DNA of 64,000 nt, taken from positions 1 through 64,000 of the forward strand of contig NZ_VFIL01000005.1 in the NCBI RefSeq assembly GCF_007858285.1, in the 5' to 3' direction. Shown here one piece after another: positions 17,416 to 27,030 of this stretch (its first letter is position 1; every line of letters starts with the position of its first letter). Under the pieces are notes generated by a model. That model did no database searches, was not told the origin of the DNA, and saw nothing but the letters and a program-made list of their open reading frames with translations. The position numbers were made by a program, and so were the translations under genes. The stretch comes from Pseudomonas brenneri. GTDB lineage: Bacteria; Pseudomonadota; Gammaproteobacteria; Pseudomonadales; Pseudomonadaceae.

Positions 17416-19400
17416 ACCGCAGCTCCCTGCATGCCGAGGGCTTCACGCACCCGGCTCTTGACCTTGACCCGGTAACGCCGGTCCATCGCGGCCAGCAGAC
17501 CACCAAAACCGGTCAGCAGGCCGCCGAACCAGATCCAGCGCACAAACGGTTTGACGTGTACGCGCACGGCCCAGGCGCCATCGCCCAGCGGTTCGCCCAG
17601 GGCCACGTAGAGATCACGGGTGAACCCGGCGTCGATCCCGGCTTCGGTCATCATCGAGCTCTGTACGGTGTACAGGCGTTTTTCCGGGTGCAGCACGGCG
17701 ATTTGCTTGCCATTGCGCACGACGCGCACGGTGCCTTTGTCGGAGGTGAAGTTCGGCCCTTCGAAGTGCTTGGCGCCTTCAAAGACGAACTGGTAACCGG
17801 CCAGGTCCATGGACTCGCCAGGGGCCAGGCGCAGGTCGCGCTCGGCGCTGTTCTGGCTGGACAACACCACGCCCAGGGCGCACACGGCGATGCCGATGTG
17901 GGCAATCTGCATGCCCCAGTAGCTGCGGGTCAGGGTCGGCAGGCCTTTGATCAGGCCCTTGTGGCGGGTCTTGTCGAAGATATCGCGCACACCGGCCAGC
18001 AGCACCCACGCAGCGAGCATGAAGGTGGCGAGCACCGCCCAGTTGAAATCGCCGTAGGCAATCCCGGCAATCACCGACAAGGCGGCACTGCCCAGCAGCA
18101 CCGGGATCAGCATACCCAGCAACCATTTGACCGGGGTGTCTTTCCAGCGCACCAGTACGCCAATGGCCATCACCACCATCAGCAGGCCCATCAACGGGAT
18201 GAACAGCGCGTTGAAGTACGGCGGGCCGACCGACAGCTTGGCGCCGGTCAGGGCATCGAGCACCAGCGGATACAGGGTGCCCAGCAGGATCATCGAGGCA
18301 GCGACTATCAGTACCAGGTTGTTACCCAGCAGCAGGGTTTCCCGCGACCACAGGTTGAAGCCTACGTGGCTCTTGACCACCGGCGCGCGCAGGGCGAACA
18401 GCGTCAGCGAACCACCCACCACGCACAGCAGGAAAATCAGGATAAACACACCGCGCTCAGGGTCGGCGGCGAACGCATGCACCGAGGTCAGCACGCCGGA
18501 ACGTACGAGGAAAGTGCCTAGCAAACTCAGGGAGAAAGCGGCAATGGCCAGCAACACGGTCCAGCTCTTGAACACGCCACGCTTTTCGGTGACGGCCAGG
18601 GAGTGGATCAGCGCCGTGCCCACCAGCCAGGGCATGAAGGAGGCGTTTTCCACCGGGTCCCAGAACCACCAGCCGCCCCAGCCGAGTTCATAGTAGGCCC
18701 ACCACGAGCCCAGGGTGATGCCGATACCGAGGAAGGCCCAGGCGACGATGGTCCACGGTCGCGACCAGCGTGCCCAGGCGGCGTCGAGACGCCCGCCGAG
18801 CAAGGCCGCGATGGCAAAGGCGAAGGCCACGGAGAAACCCACATAGCCCATGTACAACATAGGCGGGTGGACGATCAGGCCGATATCCTGCAGCAGCGGG
18901 TTGAGGTCGCGGCCATCGGTAGGAATCTGCGGCAAGATCCGCTCGAACGGATTGGACGTCATGATCAGGAACAGCAGGAAGCCGATGCTGATCATACCCA
19001 TCACCGCCAGCACCCGCGCCAGCATCACTTGCGGCAACTGCCGGGAGAACACCGACACGGCGAAGGTCCAGCCGCCGAGGATCAGGGCCCAGAGCAGCAG
19101 GGAACCTTCGTGGGCACCCCAGACGGCGCTGAACTTGTAATACCAGGGCAAGGCGCTGTTGGAGTTGCTGGCGACATAGGCGACGGAAAAATCGTCGGTC
19201 ATAAAGGCGTAGGTCAGGCAAGCGAAGGCGAACGCCAGGAACGCGAATTGCCCCCAGGCGGCCGGCTGCGCCAGGCTCATCCACAACCGATCACCGCGCC
19301 AGGCGCCCAGCAGCGGCACGATGGCCTGGACGATGGCAAAGCACAGGGCGAGGATCATCGCCAACTGGCCCAACTCGGGAATAAACAATGTAGAGGTCAT
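17412..19400 (-). CDS. ccmF: CcmF, cytochrome c heme lyase subunit
   Basis: A 662-residue polytopic membrane protein with about 15 hydrophobic segments and the tryptophan-rich heme-handling motif WGGWWFWDPVENASFMPW near residue 230. It transfers heme from CcmE to apocytochrome c with CcmH and CcmI. Its length is normal for the family. It follows ccmE after 3 bases. Confidence 0.96.
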   Translation of the reverse strand: MTSTLFIPELGQLAMILALCFAIVQAIVPLLGAWRGDRLWMSLAQPAAWGQFAFLAFAFACLTYAFMTDDFSVAYVASNSNSALPWYYKFSAVWGAHEGSLLLWALILGGWTFAVSVFSRQLPQVMLARVLAVMGMISIGFLLFLIMTSNPFERILPQIPTDGRDLNPLLQDIGLIVHPPMLYMGYVGFSVAFAFAIAALLGGRLDAAWARWSRPWTIVAWAFLGIGITLGSWWAYYELGWGGWWFWDPVENASFMPWLVGTALIHSLAVTEKRGVFKSWTVLLAIAAFSLSLLGTFLVRSGVLTSVHAFAADPERGVFILIFLLCVVGGSLTLFALRAPVVKSHVGFNLWSRETLLLGNNLVLIVAASMILLGTLYPLVLDALTGAKLSVGPPYFNALFIPLMGLLMVVMAIGVLVRWKDTPVKWLLGMLIPVLLGSAALSVIAGIAYGDFNWAVLATFMLAAWVLLAGVRDIFDKTRHKGLIKGLPTLTRSYWGMQIAHIGIAVCALGVVLSSQNSAERDLRLAPGESMDLAGYQFVFEGAKHFEGPNFTSDKGTVRVVRNGKQIAVLHPEKRLYTVQSSMMTEAGIDAGFTRDLYVALGEPLGDGAWAVRVHVKPFVRWIWFGGLLTGFGGLLAAMDRRYRVKVKSRVREALGMQGAAV

Positions 19401-19403
19401 CGC

Positions 19404-19859
19404 TTAACCCTCCTTGGCTGGGGTTGGCGCGGATTGGCCGCTTTCTTTCAGGGCCTTGGTCACTTCCGGCGGCATGTATTTTTCATCGTGCTTGGCCAGC
19501 ACTTCATCGGCCACCACCACGCCCTGGGCGTTGAGCTTGCCGAGGGCGACGATGCCCTGCCCTTCGCGGAACAGGTCCGGGAGGATGCCGCGGTAGGTGA
19601 TGGTCACGGATTTGTTGAAGTCGGTGACCACGAAGGTCACGTCCAGGGAGTCGCCGGAGCGCTTCAGGGAACCAGCCTCGACCATGCCGCCGGCACGGAT
19701 GCGCGTGTCTTGCGGCGCTTCGCCATTGGCGATCTGGGTCGGGGTATAGAACAGGTTGATGTTCTGCTGCAAGGCACTCAAGGCCAGGCCCACGGCAATG
19801 CCGACGCCCACCAGGATGGCAAGGATGATCAACAGACGCTTTCTACGCAGCGGATTCAC
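19404..19859 (-). CDS. ccmE: CcmE, periplasmic heme chaperone
   Basis: 151 residues: an N-terminal transmembrane anchor ([20 protein letters not shown]) and an OB-fold domain. The heme-binding histidine is in the conserved [12 protein letters not shown]. It covalently carries heme from CcmC to CcmF. The start overlaps ccmD by 4 bases. Confidence 0.95.
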   Translation of the reverse strand: MNPLRRKRLLIILAILVGVGIAVGLALSALQQNINLFYTPTQIANGEAPQDTRIRAGGMVEAGSLKRSGDSLDVTFVVTDFNKSVTITYRGILPDLFREGQGIVALGKLNAQGVVVADEVLAKHDEKYMPPEVTKALKESGQSAPTPAKEG

Positions 19860-20032
19860 TTTTCGGTCTCCCGGCGCAGACGACGCGCCTCTTGTTGCAG
19901 GTAACGCTTGCGGGCCAGGATCGGCGCAACAACGTTCAGGGCCAGTACCGCGAGGCTGATGCCATAGGCGGTCCAGACATACAGGCCGTGATGGCCCATG
20001 GCGAGAAAATCACTGAAAGAGGCGAAGCTCAT
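19856..20032 (-). CDS. ccmD: CcmD, small heme export protein
   Basis: A 58-residue single-span membrane protein ([20 protein letters not shown]) with a basic cytoplasmic tail rich in Arg ([15 protein letters not shown]). It helps release holo-CcmE from the CcmABC complex. The ATG at 20032 overlaps the ccmC stop by 4 bases; a 14-residue extension inside ccmC is rejected. Confidence 0.92.
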   Translation of the reverse strand: MSFASFSDFLAMGHHGLYVWTAYGISLAVLALNVVAPILARKRYLQQEARRLRRETEK

Positions 20033-20784
20033 CCACGGGCTCCCAGGCTGTTTTGTACTTCGACCTTGACCCAACTGGCGCGGGCTTCACGCTTGAGCAC
20101 TTCCAGACGCATGCGCATCAGCAGCACCGCGCCGAAAAAGCAGTAGAAGCCCAGGACCATCAGCAGCAACGGCGCCCACATTTCCACGGGCATCGCCGGT
20201 TTTTCGGTGAGGGTAAAGGTCGCGCCCTGGTGCAGGGTGTTCCACCACTCCACGGAGTACTTGATGATCGGGATGTTGATCACGCCGACAATCGCCAGCA
20301 CCGCACAAGCCTTGGCCGCACTCTCACGATTGCTGATGGCATTGCCCAGGGCAATCAGACCGAAGTACAGAAACAGCAGGATCAACATGGACGTTAGTCG
20401 CGCATCCCAGACCCACCACGAACCCCAGGTTGGCTTGCCCCAGATCGCCCCGGTCAGCAGCGCCACAGCCGTCATCCACGCACCAATGGGCGCCGCGCAT
20501 TGCAGGGCGACGTCGGCCAGCTTCATCTTCCACACCAGCCCGACGATGCCGCACACCGCCAGCATCACGTAGCAGGACTGGGCCAGCAGCGCGGCAGGAA
20601 CATGGATATAGATGATGCGAAAGCTATTGCCCTGCTGGTAGTCCGGCGGCGCGAAGGCCAGGCCCCAGACCAGGCCGATACCGATCAGCAGGAAGGCGGC
20701 GATGGCGAGCCAGGGCAGCATTTTGCCGCTGATGCCATAGAACCACTTGGGCGAGCCGAGCTTGTGAAACCAGGTCCAGTTCAT
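20029..20784 (-). CDS. ccmC: CcmC, heme transfer membrane protein
   Basis: A 251-residue protein with six membrane segments and the tryptophan-rich motif [13 protein letters not shown] near residue 125 that presents heme to CcmE. The start [15 protein letters not shown] (20784) matches the family N-terminus; upstream in-frame starts at 20796 or 20820 would add only 4 or 12 residues and cannot be excluded. Confidence 0.94.
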   Translation of the reverse strand: MNWTWFHKLGSPKWFYGISGKMLPWLAIAAFLLIGIGLVWGLAFAPPDYQQGNSFRIIYIHVPAALLAQSCYVMLAVCGIVGLVWKMKLADVALQCAAPIGAWMTAVALLTGAIWGKPTWGSWWVWDARLTSMLILLFLYFGLIALGNAISNRESAAKACAVLAIVGVINIPIIKYSVEWWNTLHQGATFTLTEKPAMPVEMWAPLLLMVLGFYCFFGAVLLMRMRLEVLKREARASWVKVEVQNSLGARG

Positions 20785-20867
20785 TGCTGTTTCCATCACG
20801 GTTGCTTCTTGTCGTGGCAAGAAGCTTAGGGTCTTTACTGACTAAGACAACGCCTAGTCAGACCTCA

Positions 20868-21536
20868 TTATTCGCCGACGCTGATCTTCAGGCCGGCCGC
20901 TATAGCAAACGGTGTCAGGGTTACCGCCAGGGCGGTCAGGCTGCCAAGCCACAAGAGGTAACCGGTCGCCGGCATCCCCATGAGCGCGGCTTGCAAGGCA
21001 CCGCTGCCCAGGATCAACACCGGGATATACAAAGGCAAAATCAGCAAGGCCAGCAACAGCCCACCACGTTTCAAGCCGACGGTCAGTGCCGCACCCACCG
21101 CCCCCAGCAGGCTCAGCACCGGGGTACCTAGCAACAACGAGGCCAGCAACACCGGCAGGCATTCGGCAGGCAAGCCCAACATCATCGCCAGCAGCGGCGC
21201 CAGCAGGACCAGCGCCAGGCCGGAGAAGGCCCAGTGTGCCAGTACCTTGGCCAGTACCAGAAGAGGCAGGGGGTGCGACGAAAGGACCCACTGTTCGAGG
21301 GAACCATCTTCAAAATCACTGCGAAACAGCCCGTCCAGCGAGAGCAGGACGGACAAAAGTGCCGCGACCCACACCAGTCCCGGAGACAAGGTTTGCAACA
21401 GTTTAGTCTCGGGACCGACCGCCAAAGGGAACAGGGCGATGACAATCGCGAAGAACACCAGCGGGTTGGCCAACTCAGCCGGGCGCCGACACAACAAACG
21501 CGCTTCGCGAGCGACCAACAGGGCAAATACACTCAT
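20868..21536 (-). CDS. ccmB: CcmB, heme exporter membrane subunit
   Basis: A 222-residue six-helix membrane protein that partners the ATPase CcmA in freeing holo-CcmE. Family features include [13 protein letters not shown] in the first half. The ATG at 21536 overlaps the ccmA stop by 4 bases. A gap of 83 bases separates it from ccmC. Confidence 0.94.
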   Translation of the reverse strand: MSVFALLVAREARLLCRRPAELANPLVFFAIVIALFPLAVGPETKLLQTLSPGLVWVAALLSVLLSLDGLFRSDFEDGSLEQWVLSSHPLPLLVLAKVLAHWAFSGLALVLLAPLLAMMLGLPAECLPVLLASLLLGTPVLSLLGAVGAALTVGLKRGGLLLALLILPLYIPVLILGSGALQAALMGMPATGYLLWLGSLTALAVTLTPFAIAAGLKISVGE

Positions 21537-22168
21537 ACCGACCACCGTGCCAGATCCAGCTCACGGTAACCGGCGGGCATGCGGGTCAAGGTGTGGTGGG
21601 TGGTGAGGGCGATCATGCCGCCTTGTTCGCAGTGCTTTGCCAGATGTTCTTCAAGTTGCGCCACACCTTGTTTGTCGAGGGCGGTGAAGGGTTCGTCGAG
21701 GATCCACAGCGGCGGGCCCGGCAGATACAGGCGGGCCAAGGCCACGCGGCGTTGCTGGCCGGCCGACAGGGTGTGACACGGCACATCTTCAAAGCCCTTG
21801 AGGCCCACGGCGGCCAGGGCCTGCCAGATTGACTCGCGCGCGGCCGGGTGATGCAGGGCGCTGAGCCAACTGAGGTTTTCTTCAGGCGTCAGCACATCCT
21901 TGATGCCCGCGGCGTGGCCAATCCACACCAGGTTGCGCGCCAGCTCCGTACGTTGCTCGTGCAGGGGCTTGCCGTTGAGGCGTACCTGGCCCGCCGTCGG
22001 CTGCATCAAGCCAGCCAGCAGGCGCAGCAGACTGGTCTTGCCGCTGCCGTTGGGCCCACTGATCTGCACCATGTCGCCGCCCGCCAGACGCAGTTCGAGA
22101 TGTTCGAACAGCATCCGCAGGTCTCGCTCACAGGCAAGCGCAACGGCTTCAAGTAGTGGACTGGTCAC
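21533..22168 (-). CDS. ccmA: CcmA, heme exporter ATPase
   Basis: A 211-residue ABC ATPase with Walker [10 protein letters not shown], signature LSAGQQRR and Walker [13 protein letters not shown]. It uses ATP to release heme-loaded CcmE from CcmC-CcmD. First gene of the ccmABCDEFGHI operon; divergent from the plus-strand fliK-like gene, with about 200 bases between them. Confidence 0.95.
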   Translation of the reverse strand: MTSPLLEAVALACERDLRMLFEHLELRLAGGDMVQISGPNGSGKTSLLRLLAGLMQPTAGQVRLNGKPLHEQRTELARNLVWIGHAAGIKDVLTPEENLSWLSALHHPAARESIWQALAAVGLKGFEDVPCHTLSAGQQRRVALARLYLPGPPLWILDEPFTALDKQGVAQLEEHLAKHCEQGGMIALTTHHTLTRMPAGYRELDLARWSV

Positions 22169-22365
22169 AAGATCGCGGGCCTTTACGGTTCAAGTCGGCG
22201 GTGGAACGGCCGTTAAAGAGATGCAGAATAAACGCATTGGCGGCCTGTTTTAGAGAGCTGGATCAATCAGTTGTGATGTTTTTGCGCCGCTCTTTGCAGA
22301 CGGGCGGCATTATACATGCGATGCCCTACTCTAAAGAGGGCAATTTCCTTGAGACGGCGGCCACG

Positions 22366-23943
22366 ATGAGCGGTGACATCAACCTTCCGATCCTTCCCCC
22401 AGCACCCGCTACCGGGCCCAGGCCTGCGCCTGCGGTGGGTGAGTTGCTGAAACTGCTGGAACCCCAGACAGGGTTGATCGACGCTGGCAAAACCGTGAAC
22501 GCCGAAGTCTTGGCGCTCAAACAAGGCGGTGAAGCCTTTCAGCTGCTGCTCAAGCTGACCCTGGAAGGTGGCCGGCAAACCCTGGTGCAGGCCGCCAGCA
22601 GTCAACCGTTGCCCCTGGGCAGCAACGTGGCGGTGAGCCAGACGGCTTCGGGCGACCTGGCGATCAGCCTGCAACAGGCCTTGAGTGCCAATGTCGCGGC
22701 CCTGACCCGTATCGACACAAACCAGTTGCCGGTGGGCACGTTGTTGCAAGCCAAGGTGCTGACCTCGCAGATGCTGCCCCAGGGCGCCGGGCAGCCGGCG
22801 CTGTACCGCTCGCTGGTATCGGTGCTCAACAACGCGTTGAGCGGCACGACCCTGACCCTGGAAAGCCCGCAGCCGCTGCGCATCGGCAGTTTACTCAGTG
22901 CCGTGGTCCAGGGCGCACAGGCCCTGGACTTCGTGCCCTTGAGCGGACGCCAGGATCAACTGGCGATCAGCCAGCAGCTTGCAACCCAGCAAAGCCGCCA
23001 GGGCTCGCTGGAAGGTTTGCTCAACGCCCTGCAAAACCTGCCGCGCAATGCCGAACTGCCAGCGGATCTGCGCGCCGCCGTGGAACGGGTACTGGCCGGG
23101 ATGCCGGACCTGACCCAGGTCAGCAACCCCAAGGTCCTCGCACAGTTGCTGCACAACAGTGGCGCGCTCCTCGAAGCCAAACTGCTGGCCGGGCAAAACC
23201 CGCTGATCCCGCCCTTGGACATGAAGGGCAGCCTGCTACGCCTGGTGGCCGAACTGATGCCCGCCCTGCCCGCCAGCACCAACCTCAATGCAATCCTGGC
23301 CGCCAACACCTTGGCGCAGATGCTGCCCAGCTTCGTGCGCAGCCCCCTGGGCACCCTCGGCCAGGTGGGCGCCCGCACCGCGCCGGGCGGTTTCCCGCTG
23401 CCGGAGCGCCTGTTGCAGCGCCTGGACGGTGAAAACAGCCTGGAAAACCTGCTACGCCTGGCCGCCGCTGCCATCTCGCGCTTGCAGAGCCATCAACTGT
23501 CGAGCCTGGAACAGACCGGCACCACCGCCGATGGTCGCCTGCAAACCACCTGGCAGATGGAAATCCCCCTGCGCACCTTGCAGGACATCGTGCCGTTGCA
23601 GGTCAAGTTCCAGCGCGAAGAACCGGCGCCGGACAAGGACGAACCCGAGCGCAAGATCGAGCGCGACGCGAAAAAGATGCTGTGGCGCGTGGAACTGGCC
23701 TTCGACATGGAGCCTCTGGGCCCGTTGCAGGTCCAGGCACAACTGAGCGAGGGCAAACTCTCCAGCCAGCTGTGGGCCTCCCGCCCCTTCACCGCCAGCC
23801 TGATCGAAAGCCACCTGGGCAGCCTGCGCGAGCGCCTGGTGTCATCGGGCCTCAACGTCGGCGACATCGACTGCCACCTCGGCACCCCGCCACGCGGGCC
23901 AAAGACCGGGCTTGAACAACGCTGGGTGGATGAAACCGCATGA
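22366..23943 (+). CDS. FliK-like hook-length control family protein (second copy)
   Basis: A 525-residue protein. The long N-terminal part is rich in Leu, Ala and Gln with low-complexity helices. The last 130 residues (ELAFDMEPLGPLQVQAQLSE...LRERLVSSGLNVGD) resemble the Flg_hook C-terminal domain of FliK, where PxxLGxVxV marks the export-switch region. A typical FliK is also present at 45068-46390. The ATG at 22366 (MSGDINLPILPP) fits homologues best; the frame is open upstream to 22156. It overlaps the following FlhB-like gene by 4 bases (ATGA). A role in export switching is inferred only. Confidence 0.8.
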   Translation: MSGDINLPILPPAPATGPRPAPAVGELLKLLEPQTGLIDAGKTVNAEVLALKQGGEAFQLLLKLTLEGGRQTLVQAASSQPLPLGSNVAVSQTASGDLAISLQQALSANVAALTRIDTNQLPVGTLLQAKVLTSQMLPQGAGQPALYRSLVSVLNNALSGTTLTLESPQPLRIGSLLSAVVQGAQALDFVPLSGRQDQLAISQQLATQQSRQGSLEGLLNALQNLPRNAELPADLRAAVERVLAGMPDLTQVSNPKVLAQLLHNSGALLEAKLLAGQNPLIPPLDMKGSLLRLVAELMPALPASTNLNAILAANTLAQMLPSFVRSPLGTLGQVGARTAPGGFPLPERLLQRLDGENSLENLLRLAAAAISRLQSHQLSSLEQTGTTADGRLQTTWQMEIPLRTLQDIVPLQVKFQREEPAPDKDEPERKIERDAKKMLWRVELAFDMEPLGPLQVQAQLSEGKLSSQLWASRPFTASLIESHLGSLRERLVSSGLNVGDIDCHLGTPPRGPKTGLEQRWVDETA

Positions 23944-24269
23944 AAAATCCCAACCCGCCACGCCAGGCCATAGCCCTCAAATACGACGGCAAGGCCGCCC
24001 CCGCCCTGACCGCCAAAGGCGACGACGCACTGGCCGAAGCCATCCTCAAATTGGCGCGGGAACATGAAGTACCGATTTATGAAAACGCCGAATTGGTGAA
24101 ATTGCTGGCGCGCATGGAACTGGGCGACAGCATCCCGGAAGAGTTGTACCGGACCATCGCCGAGATTATTGCCTTCGCCTGGACGTTGAAGGGCAAGTTC
24201 CCGGTGGGCTATGACCCTCAGGCTGAGCCGACTGAGCGGGATGTGACCGCGCGCGGGGATGATTACTGA
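23940..24269 (+). CDS. Stand-alone FlhB C-terminal domain protein (YscU/FlhB family)
   Basis: A 109-residue protein that aligns with the cytoplasmic domain of FlhB from its cleavage site onward: NPPRQAIALKYD here, [12 protein letters not shown] in the FlhB of this window. It therefore starts where autocleaved FlhB-C begins, with NPTH changed to NPPR. Similar proteins (FlhX in epsilonproteobacteria) can replace processed FlhB-C. Coupled to the FliK-like gene upstream, suggesting a paired role in substrate switching. Confidence 0.88.
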   Translation: MKNPNPPRQAIALKYDGKAAPALTAKGDDALAEAILKLAREHEVPIYENAELVKLLARMELGDSIPEELYRTIAEIIAFAWTLKGKFPVGYDPQAEPTERDVTARGDDY

Positions 24270-24295
24270 AACCCAGCAGGTGTACCCCAATCAAA

Positions 24296-24327
24296 AATGT
24301 GGGAGCGGGCTTGCCCGCTCCCACATT
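24296..24327. repeat. REP-type perfect hairpin between convergent genes
   Basis: Arms AATGTGGGAGCGGGC and GCCCGCTCCCACATT form a 15-bp stem with a TT spacer between the ends of the plus-strand FlhB-like gene and the minus-strand DUF2802 gene. It may work as a bidirectional transcription stop or mRNA end protector. Confidence 0.8.
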
Positions 24328-24342
24328 GGAACTGCGGCAAGC

Positions 24343-24732
24343 TCAGCTTTTGTGCAACTTGCTCATCAACTGCGCCTCGGCCTGGGTCAGGCCGCAGGAT
24401 TGGGTCAGTTCGTCCACCGTGGCACCCATGCCTACCAGCTTGGCCGCCTGGGCAAAGGACAGGTTGGCCGGGTCACGCTGTTCCAGCGCCGACAATTTGT
24501 CGGGTAACGGAGCGAGGATGGCGCGCAGTTCATGCACGTCCTCCCCTACCCGCACGGCGCTTTGCTGGTAGTTGTCGACGCGCTTGGCCATCTCGCGCAG
24601 GCGCTGGTCGCGCACGGCATCGCGCTCGGCCTGTTGCAGCGCCAATTCGCGTTGCTGGCGCATATGGCGCAGCAACACCACCAGAGTCCCGACCCACAGC
24701 AGGGCCAGGACGATTACCGCTACCTCAAGCAT
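24343..24732 (-). CDS. DUF2802 domain protein
   Basis: 129 residues: an N-terminal transmembrane helix (LEVAVIVLALLWVGTLVVLL), a basic/Gln coiled-coil region and a C-terminal helical segment (AAKLVGMGATVDELTQSCGLTQAEAQLM) resembling a small helix-turn-helix. The domain is found next to polar chemotaxis genes in Pseudomonas, as here. The function is unknown. The ATG at 24732 lies 3 bases after the cheW stop. Confidence 0.8.
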   Translation of the reverse strand: MLEVAVIVLALLWVGTLVVLLRHMRQQRELALQQAERDAVRDQRLREMAKRVDNYQQSAVRVGEDVHELRAILAPLPDKLSALEQRDPANLSFAQAAKLVGMGATVDELTQSCGLTQAEAQLMSKLHKS

Positions 24733-24735
24733 CAA

Positions 24736-25218
24736 TCAGATGTTCTCCAGGTCCGACCACTCTTCTTCGCTCATCATCTTGTCCAGCTCAACCAGAATCA
24801 GCAGCTCGCCGTTCTTGTTGCACACGCCCTGGATGAACTTGGCCGACTCTTCGTTGCCGACATTCGGCGCAGTCTCGACTTCCGACTGACGCAGGTAAAC
24901 CACTTCGGCGACGCTGTCGACCATGATCCCGACCACTTGCTTGTCGGCTTCGATGATGACGATACGGGTGTTGTCGTTGACTTCAGTCGGCATCAGGCCA
25001 AAGCGCTGGCGGGTGTCGATCACCGTCACCACGTTGCCACGCAGGTTGATGATGCCCAGTACGTAGCTCGGCGCACCCGGTACCGGGGCGATCTCGGTGT
25101 AGCGCAATACTTCCTGCACGCGCATCACGTTGATGCCGTAGGACTCGTTGTCCAGCTTGAAGGTCACCCATTGCAGAATCGGATCATCCAAACCCTGTGC
25201 GGACGCTGACTTGTTCAT
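24736..25218 (-). CDS. cheW: CheW, chemotaxis coupling protein
   Basis: A 160-residue CheW-domain protein (QWVTFKLDNESYGINVMRVQEVLRY ... GIINLRGNVVTVIDTRQRFGL) that links chemoreceptors to CheA in the polar array. Its N-terminal extension of about 15 residues is typical of Pseudomonas. It lies 75 bases downstream of the ParP-like gene. Confidence 0.94.
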   Translation of the reverse strand: MNKSASAQGLDDPILQWVTFKLDNESYGINVMRVQEVLRYTEIAPVPGAPSYVLGIINLRGNVVTVIDTRQRFGLMPTEVNDNTRIVIIEADKQVVGIMVDSVAEVVYLRQSEVETAPNVGNEESAKFIQGVCNKNGELLILVELDKMMSEEEWSDLENI

Positions 25219-25293
25219 ACCCCTGACCCCTTCAAATACCGTTGAGCACGGCGTGTGTTCTTCTTGGGCAGCGCCGTGGCGCTGCGTCTTTTA

Positions 25294-26106
25294 TCAAGTA
25301 CGTTTGTTACCTGGCAGATCCTTTACCGCGCCGCTGGCAATCAGCTCCGCCAATTCGGCGACATCCAGCAGCGCGCACATATGTTCAATCACCGTGCCCG
25401 CCAGCCATGGCCGCTGGCCCCGATGGCTGCGCCATTTGATTTCGTTGGGGTCCAGGCGCAACGAACGGCTGACCTGATGCACCGCCAGCCCCCATTCGTA
25501 GCCCTGCACCGAAATCACGTATTGCAGGCCCTGGCGGAAATCATCGCGGTAGCGGTCGGGCATCACCCAACGCGCGGTATCCAGCACCTTGAGGTTGCCG
25601 GCCTGGCTCGGCAGGATCCCGAGGAACCACTCCGGCTGGCCAAACAACGGTGTCAATTCCTGGCCTTCCAGGGAGTAGATCGAACCCAGGCACACCAGCG
25701 GCACCGCCAGCGTCAGCCCGGCAACGTCGAACAGCAGGCATTCAAACGGCTCGGCGGCCCAGGACGGCCGGCCATCCGTCTCCACCGGTGGCGGTGTAAT
25801 GCTTGGCGGGCGATGCACCTCGGCCACGGGTGGCACCAGGACCAGGGGCGCAGGCGCCTCCAGGGCCGGGACTTCGACCGCAACCACAACAGGCATCACC
25901 ACCGCATCGCGGGCCTGCTCTTCCAGGACCGCCAATTGAAACTCATCCAGCTGGGTCTCAGGCTCAAGAACAGGCAGCGGTTCGACTTCGTCCAGCACCA
26001 GGATCGGTTCGGGCAGTTCTTCCTCGGTGGCATCCTGCAGCAGCGCGTCCAGGTAGGACTGCAACGCCAGCTGCGGGCGGCTCTTGATATCGACTGGACG
26101 GCTCAT
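25294..26106 (-). CDS. ParP-like CheW-domain protein for array positioning
   Basis: A 270-residue protein. The first 130 residues are acidic and Pro/Val-rich, starting with SRPQLALQSYLDALLQDATEE. The last 140 form a CheW-like domain (ECLLFDVAGLTLAVPLVCLGSIY...GNLKVLDTARWV). Located between a ParA-type ATPase and cheW, it matches the ParP arrangement of polar-flagellated gammaproteobacteria, where ParP ties CheA arrays to the ATPase ParC. The ATG at 26106 was preferred to a start 6 codons upstream, by family N-terminus. Confidence 0.82.
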   Translation of the reverse strand: MSRPVDIKSRPQLALQSYLDALLQDATEEELPEPILVLDEVEPLPVLEPETQLDEFQLAVLEEQARDAVVMPVVVAVEVPALEAPAPLVLVPPVAEVHRPPSITPPPVETDGRPSWAAEPFECLLFDVAGLTLAVPLVCLGSIYSLEGQELTPLFGQPEWFLGILPSQAGNLKVLDTARWVMPDRYRDDFRQGLQYVISVQGYEWGLAVHQVSRSLRLDPNEIKWRSHRGQRPWLAGTVIEHMCALLDVAELAELIASGAVKDLPGNKRT

Positions 26107-26190
26107 CTGTATGCCCACGCGCAAGCCCCGTTAACCGTGTATTCAAAGGTTATCGGCGCGATGCCCCGTGGACTTGAATGTGTGCTCATC

Positions 26191-26979
26191 TCACGCCACC
26201 TGTGCCACAAGTTGTTGGGCCAGCAGATGCTTGAGCAAGGCCCGGTAAGCCAGGACGCCACGGCTTTTGCCGTCGAACTGCGAAGGCGTGAGGCCCGCGC
26301 GGCTGGCGTCTCGCAGGCGCGTATCCACCGGGATATAGCCTTGCCAGATGGTCTCTGGATAGGCGTCACGCAGTACACGCAAGGTGCCAAGGGAGGCCTG
26401 GGTGCGGCGGTCGAACAGAGTCGGCACGATACTGAACGGCAACGCCTGCTTGCGCGAACGGTTGATCATGGTCAGGGTGCTGACCATGCGCTCCAGGCCC
26501 TTGACCGCCAGGTGCTCGGTCTGTACCGGGATCACCAGTTGCTGGCTGGCCGCCAGGGCATTGACCATCAGCACGCCGAGCAATGGCGGGCTGTCGATGA
26601 TTGCGTAGTCAAAGTCCTGCCACAATTGCGCCAGGCTCTTGGCGATCACCAGGCCCAGGCCGCTCTGCCCCGGCGATTGGCGCTCAAGGGTGGCCAGCGC
26701 GGTGCTGGAGGGCAACAGCGAAATCTTGTCGTTGCTGGTGGGCAACAACAGTTGCCCGGGCAAGCCTTGGGGGACGCTGCCCTTGTGCAGGAACAGGTCG
26801 AAGCAGCTGTGCTCCAGCGCATCGGGGTCATAGCCGAAATAGCTGGTCATCGAGCCGTGGGGATCCAGGTCGACAATGACCACGCGCTTGCCCGCCTCGG
26901 CCAGCAAGCCGGCTAAGGCGATGGAGGTGGTGGTCTTGCCGACCCCACCTTTTTGATTGGCAACTGCCCAGACTCTCAT
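26191..26979 (-). CDS. ParC-like ParA/MinD ATPase of the chemotaxis cluster
   Basis: A 262-residue P-loop ATPase with deviant Walker A KGGVGKTTT at residues 10-18, switch motif VDLDPHGSMTSYFG and Walker B YAIIDSPPLLGVL. Its position between motD and the CheW-type genes marks it as the ParC-type protein that places chemotaxis arrays at the cell pole, not a chromosome-partition ParA (no parB follows). This is unrelated to topoisomerase IV ParC. Confidence 0.88.
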   Translation of the reverse strand: MRVWAVANQKGGVGKTTTSIALAGLLAEAGKRVVIVDLDPHGSMTSYFGYDPDALEHSCFDLFLHKGSVPQGLPGQLLLPTSNDKISLLPSSTALATLERQSPGQSGLGLVIAKSLAQLWQDFDYAIIDSPPLLGVLMVNALAASQQLVIPVQTEHLAVKGLERMVSTLTMINRSRKQALPFSIVPTLFDRRTQASLGTLRVLRDAYPETIWQGYIPVDTRLRDASRAGLTPSQFDGKSRGVLAYRALLKHLLAQQLVAQVA

Positions 26980-27030
26980 TCGGATTGTTCCTCCCGGTGG
27001 GCACTGGCTCGACCGAGAAATAGCACGAGG

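Noticed and set aside
17556..19904. Long plus-strand frames opposite ccmF and ccmE
   Set aside because: They are shadows of the ccm genes, His/Gln-rich and without a family match.
25255..26916. A 553-codon plus-strand frame opposite the ParP- and ParC-like genes
   Set aside because: It spans two well-supported minus-strand genes and their gap, lacks a ribosome site and resembles no family.
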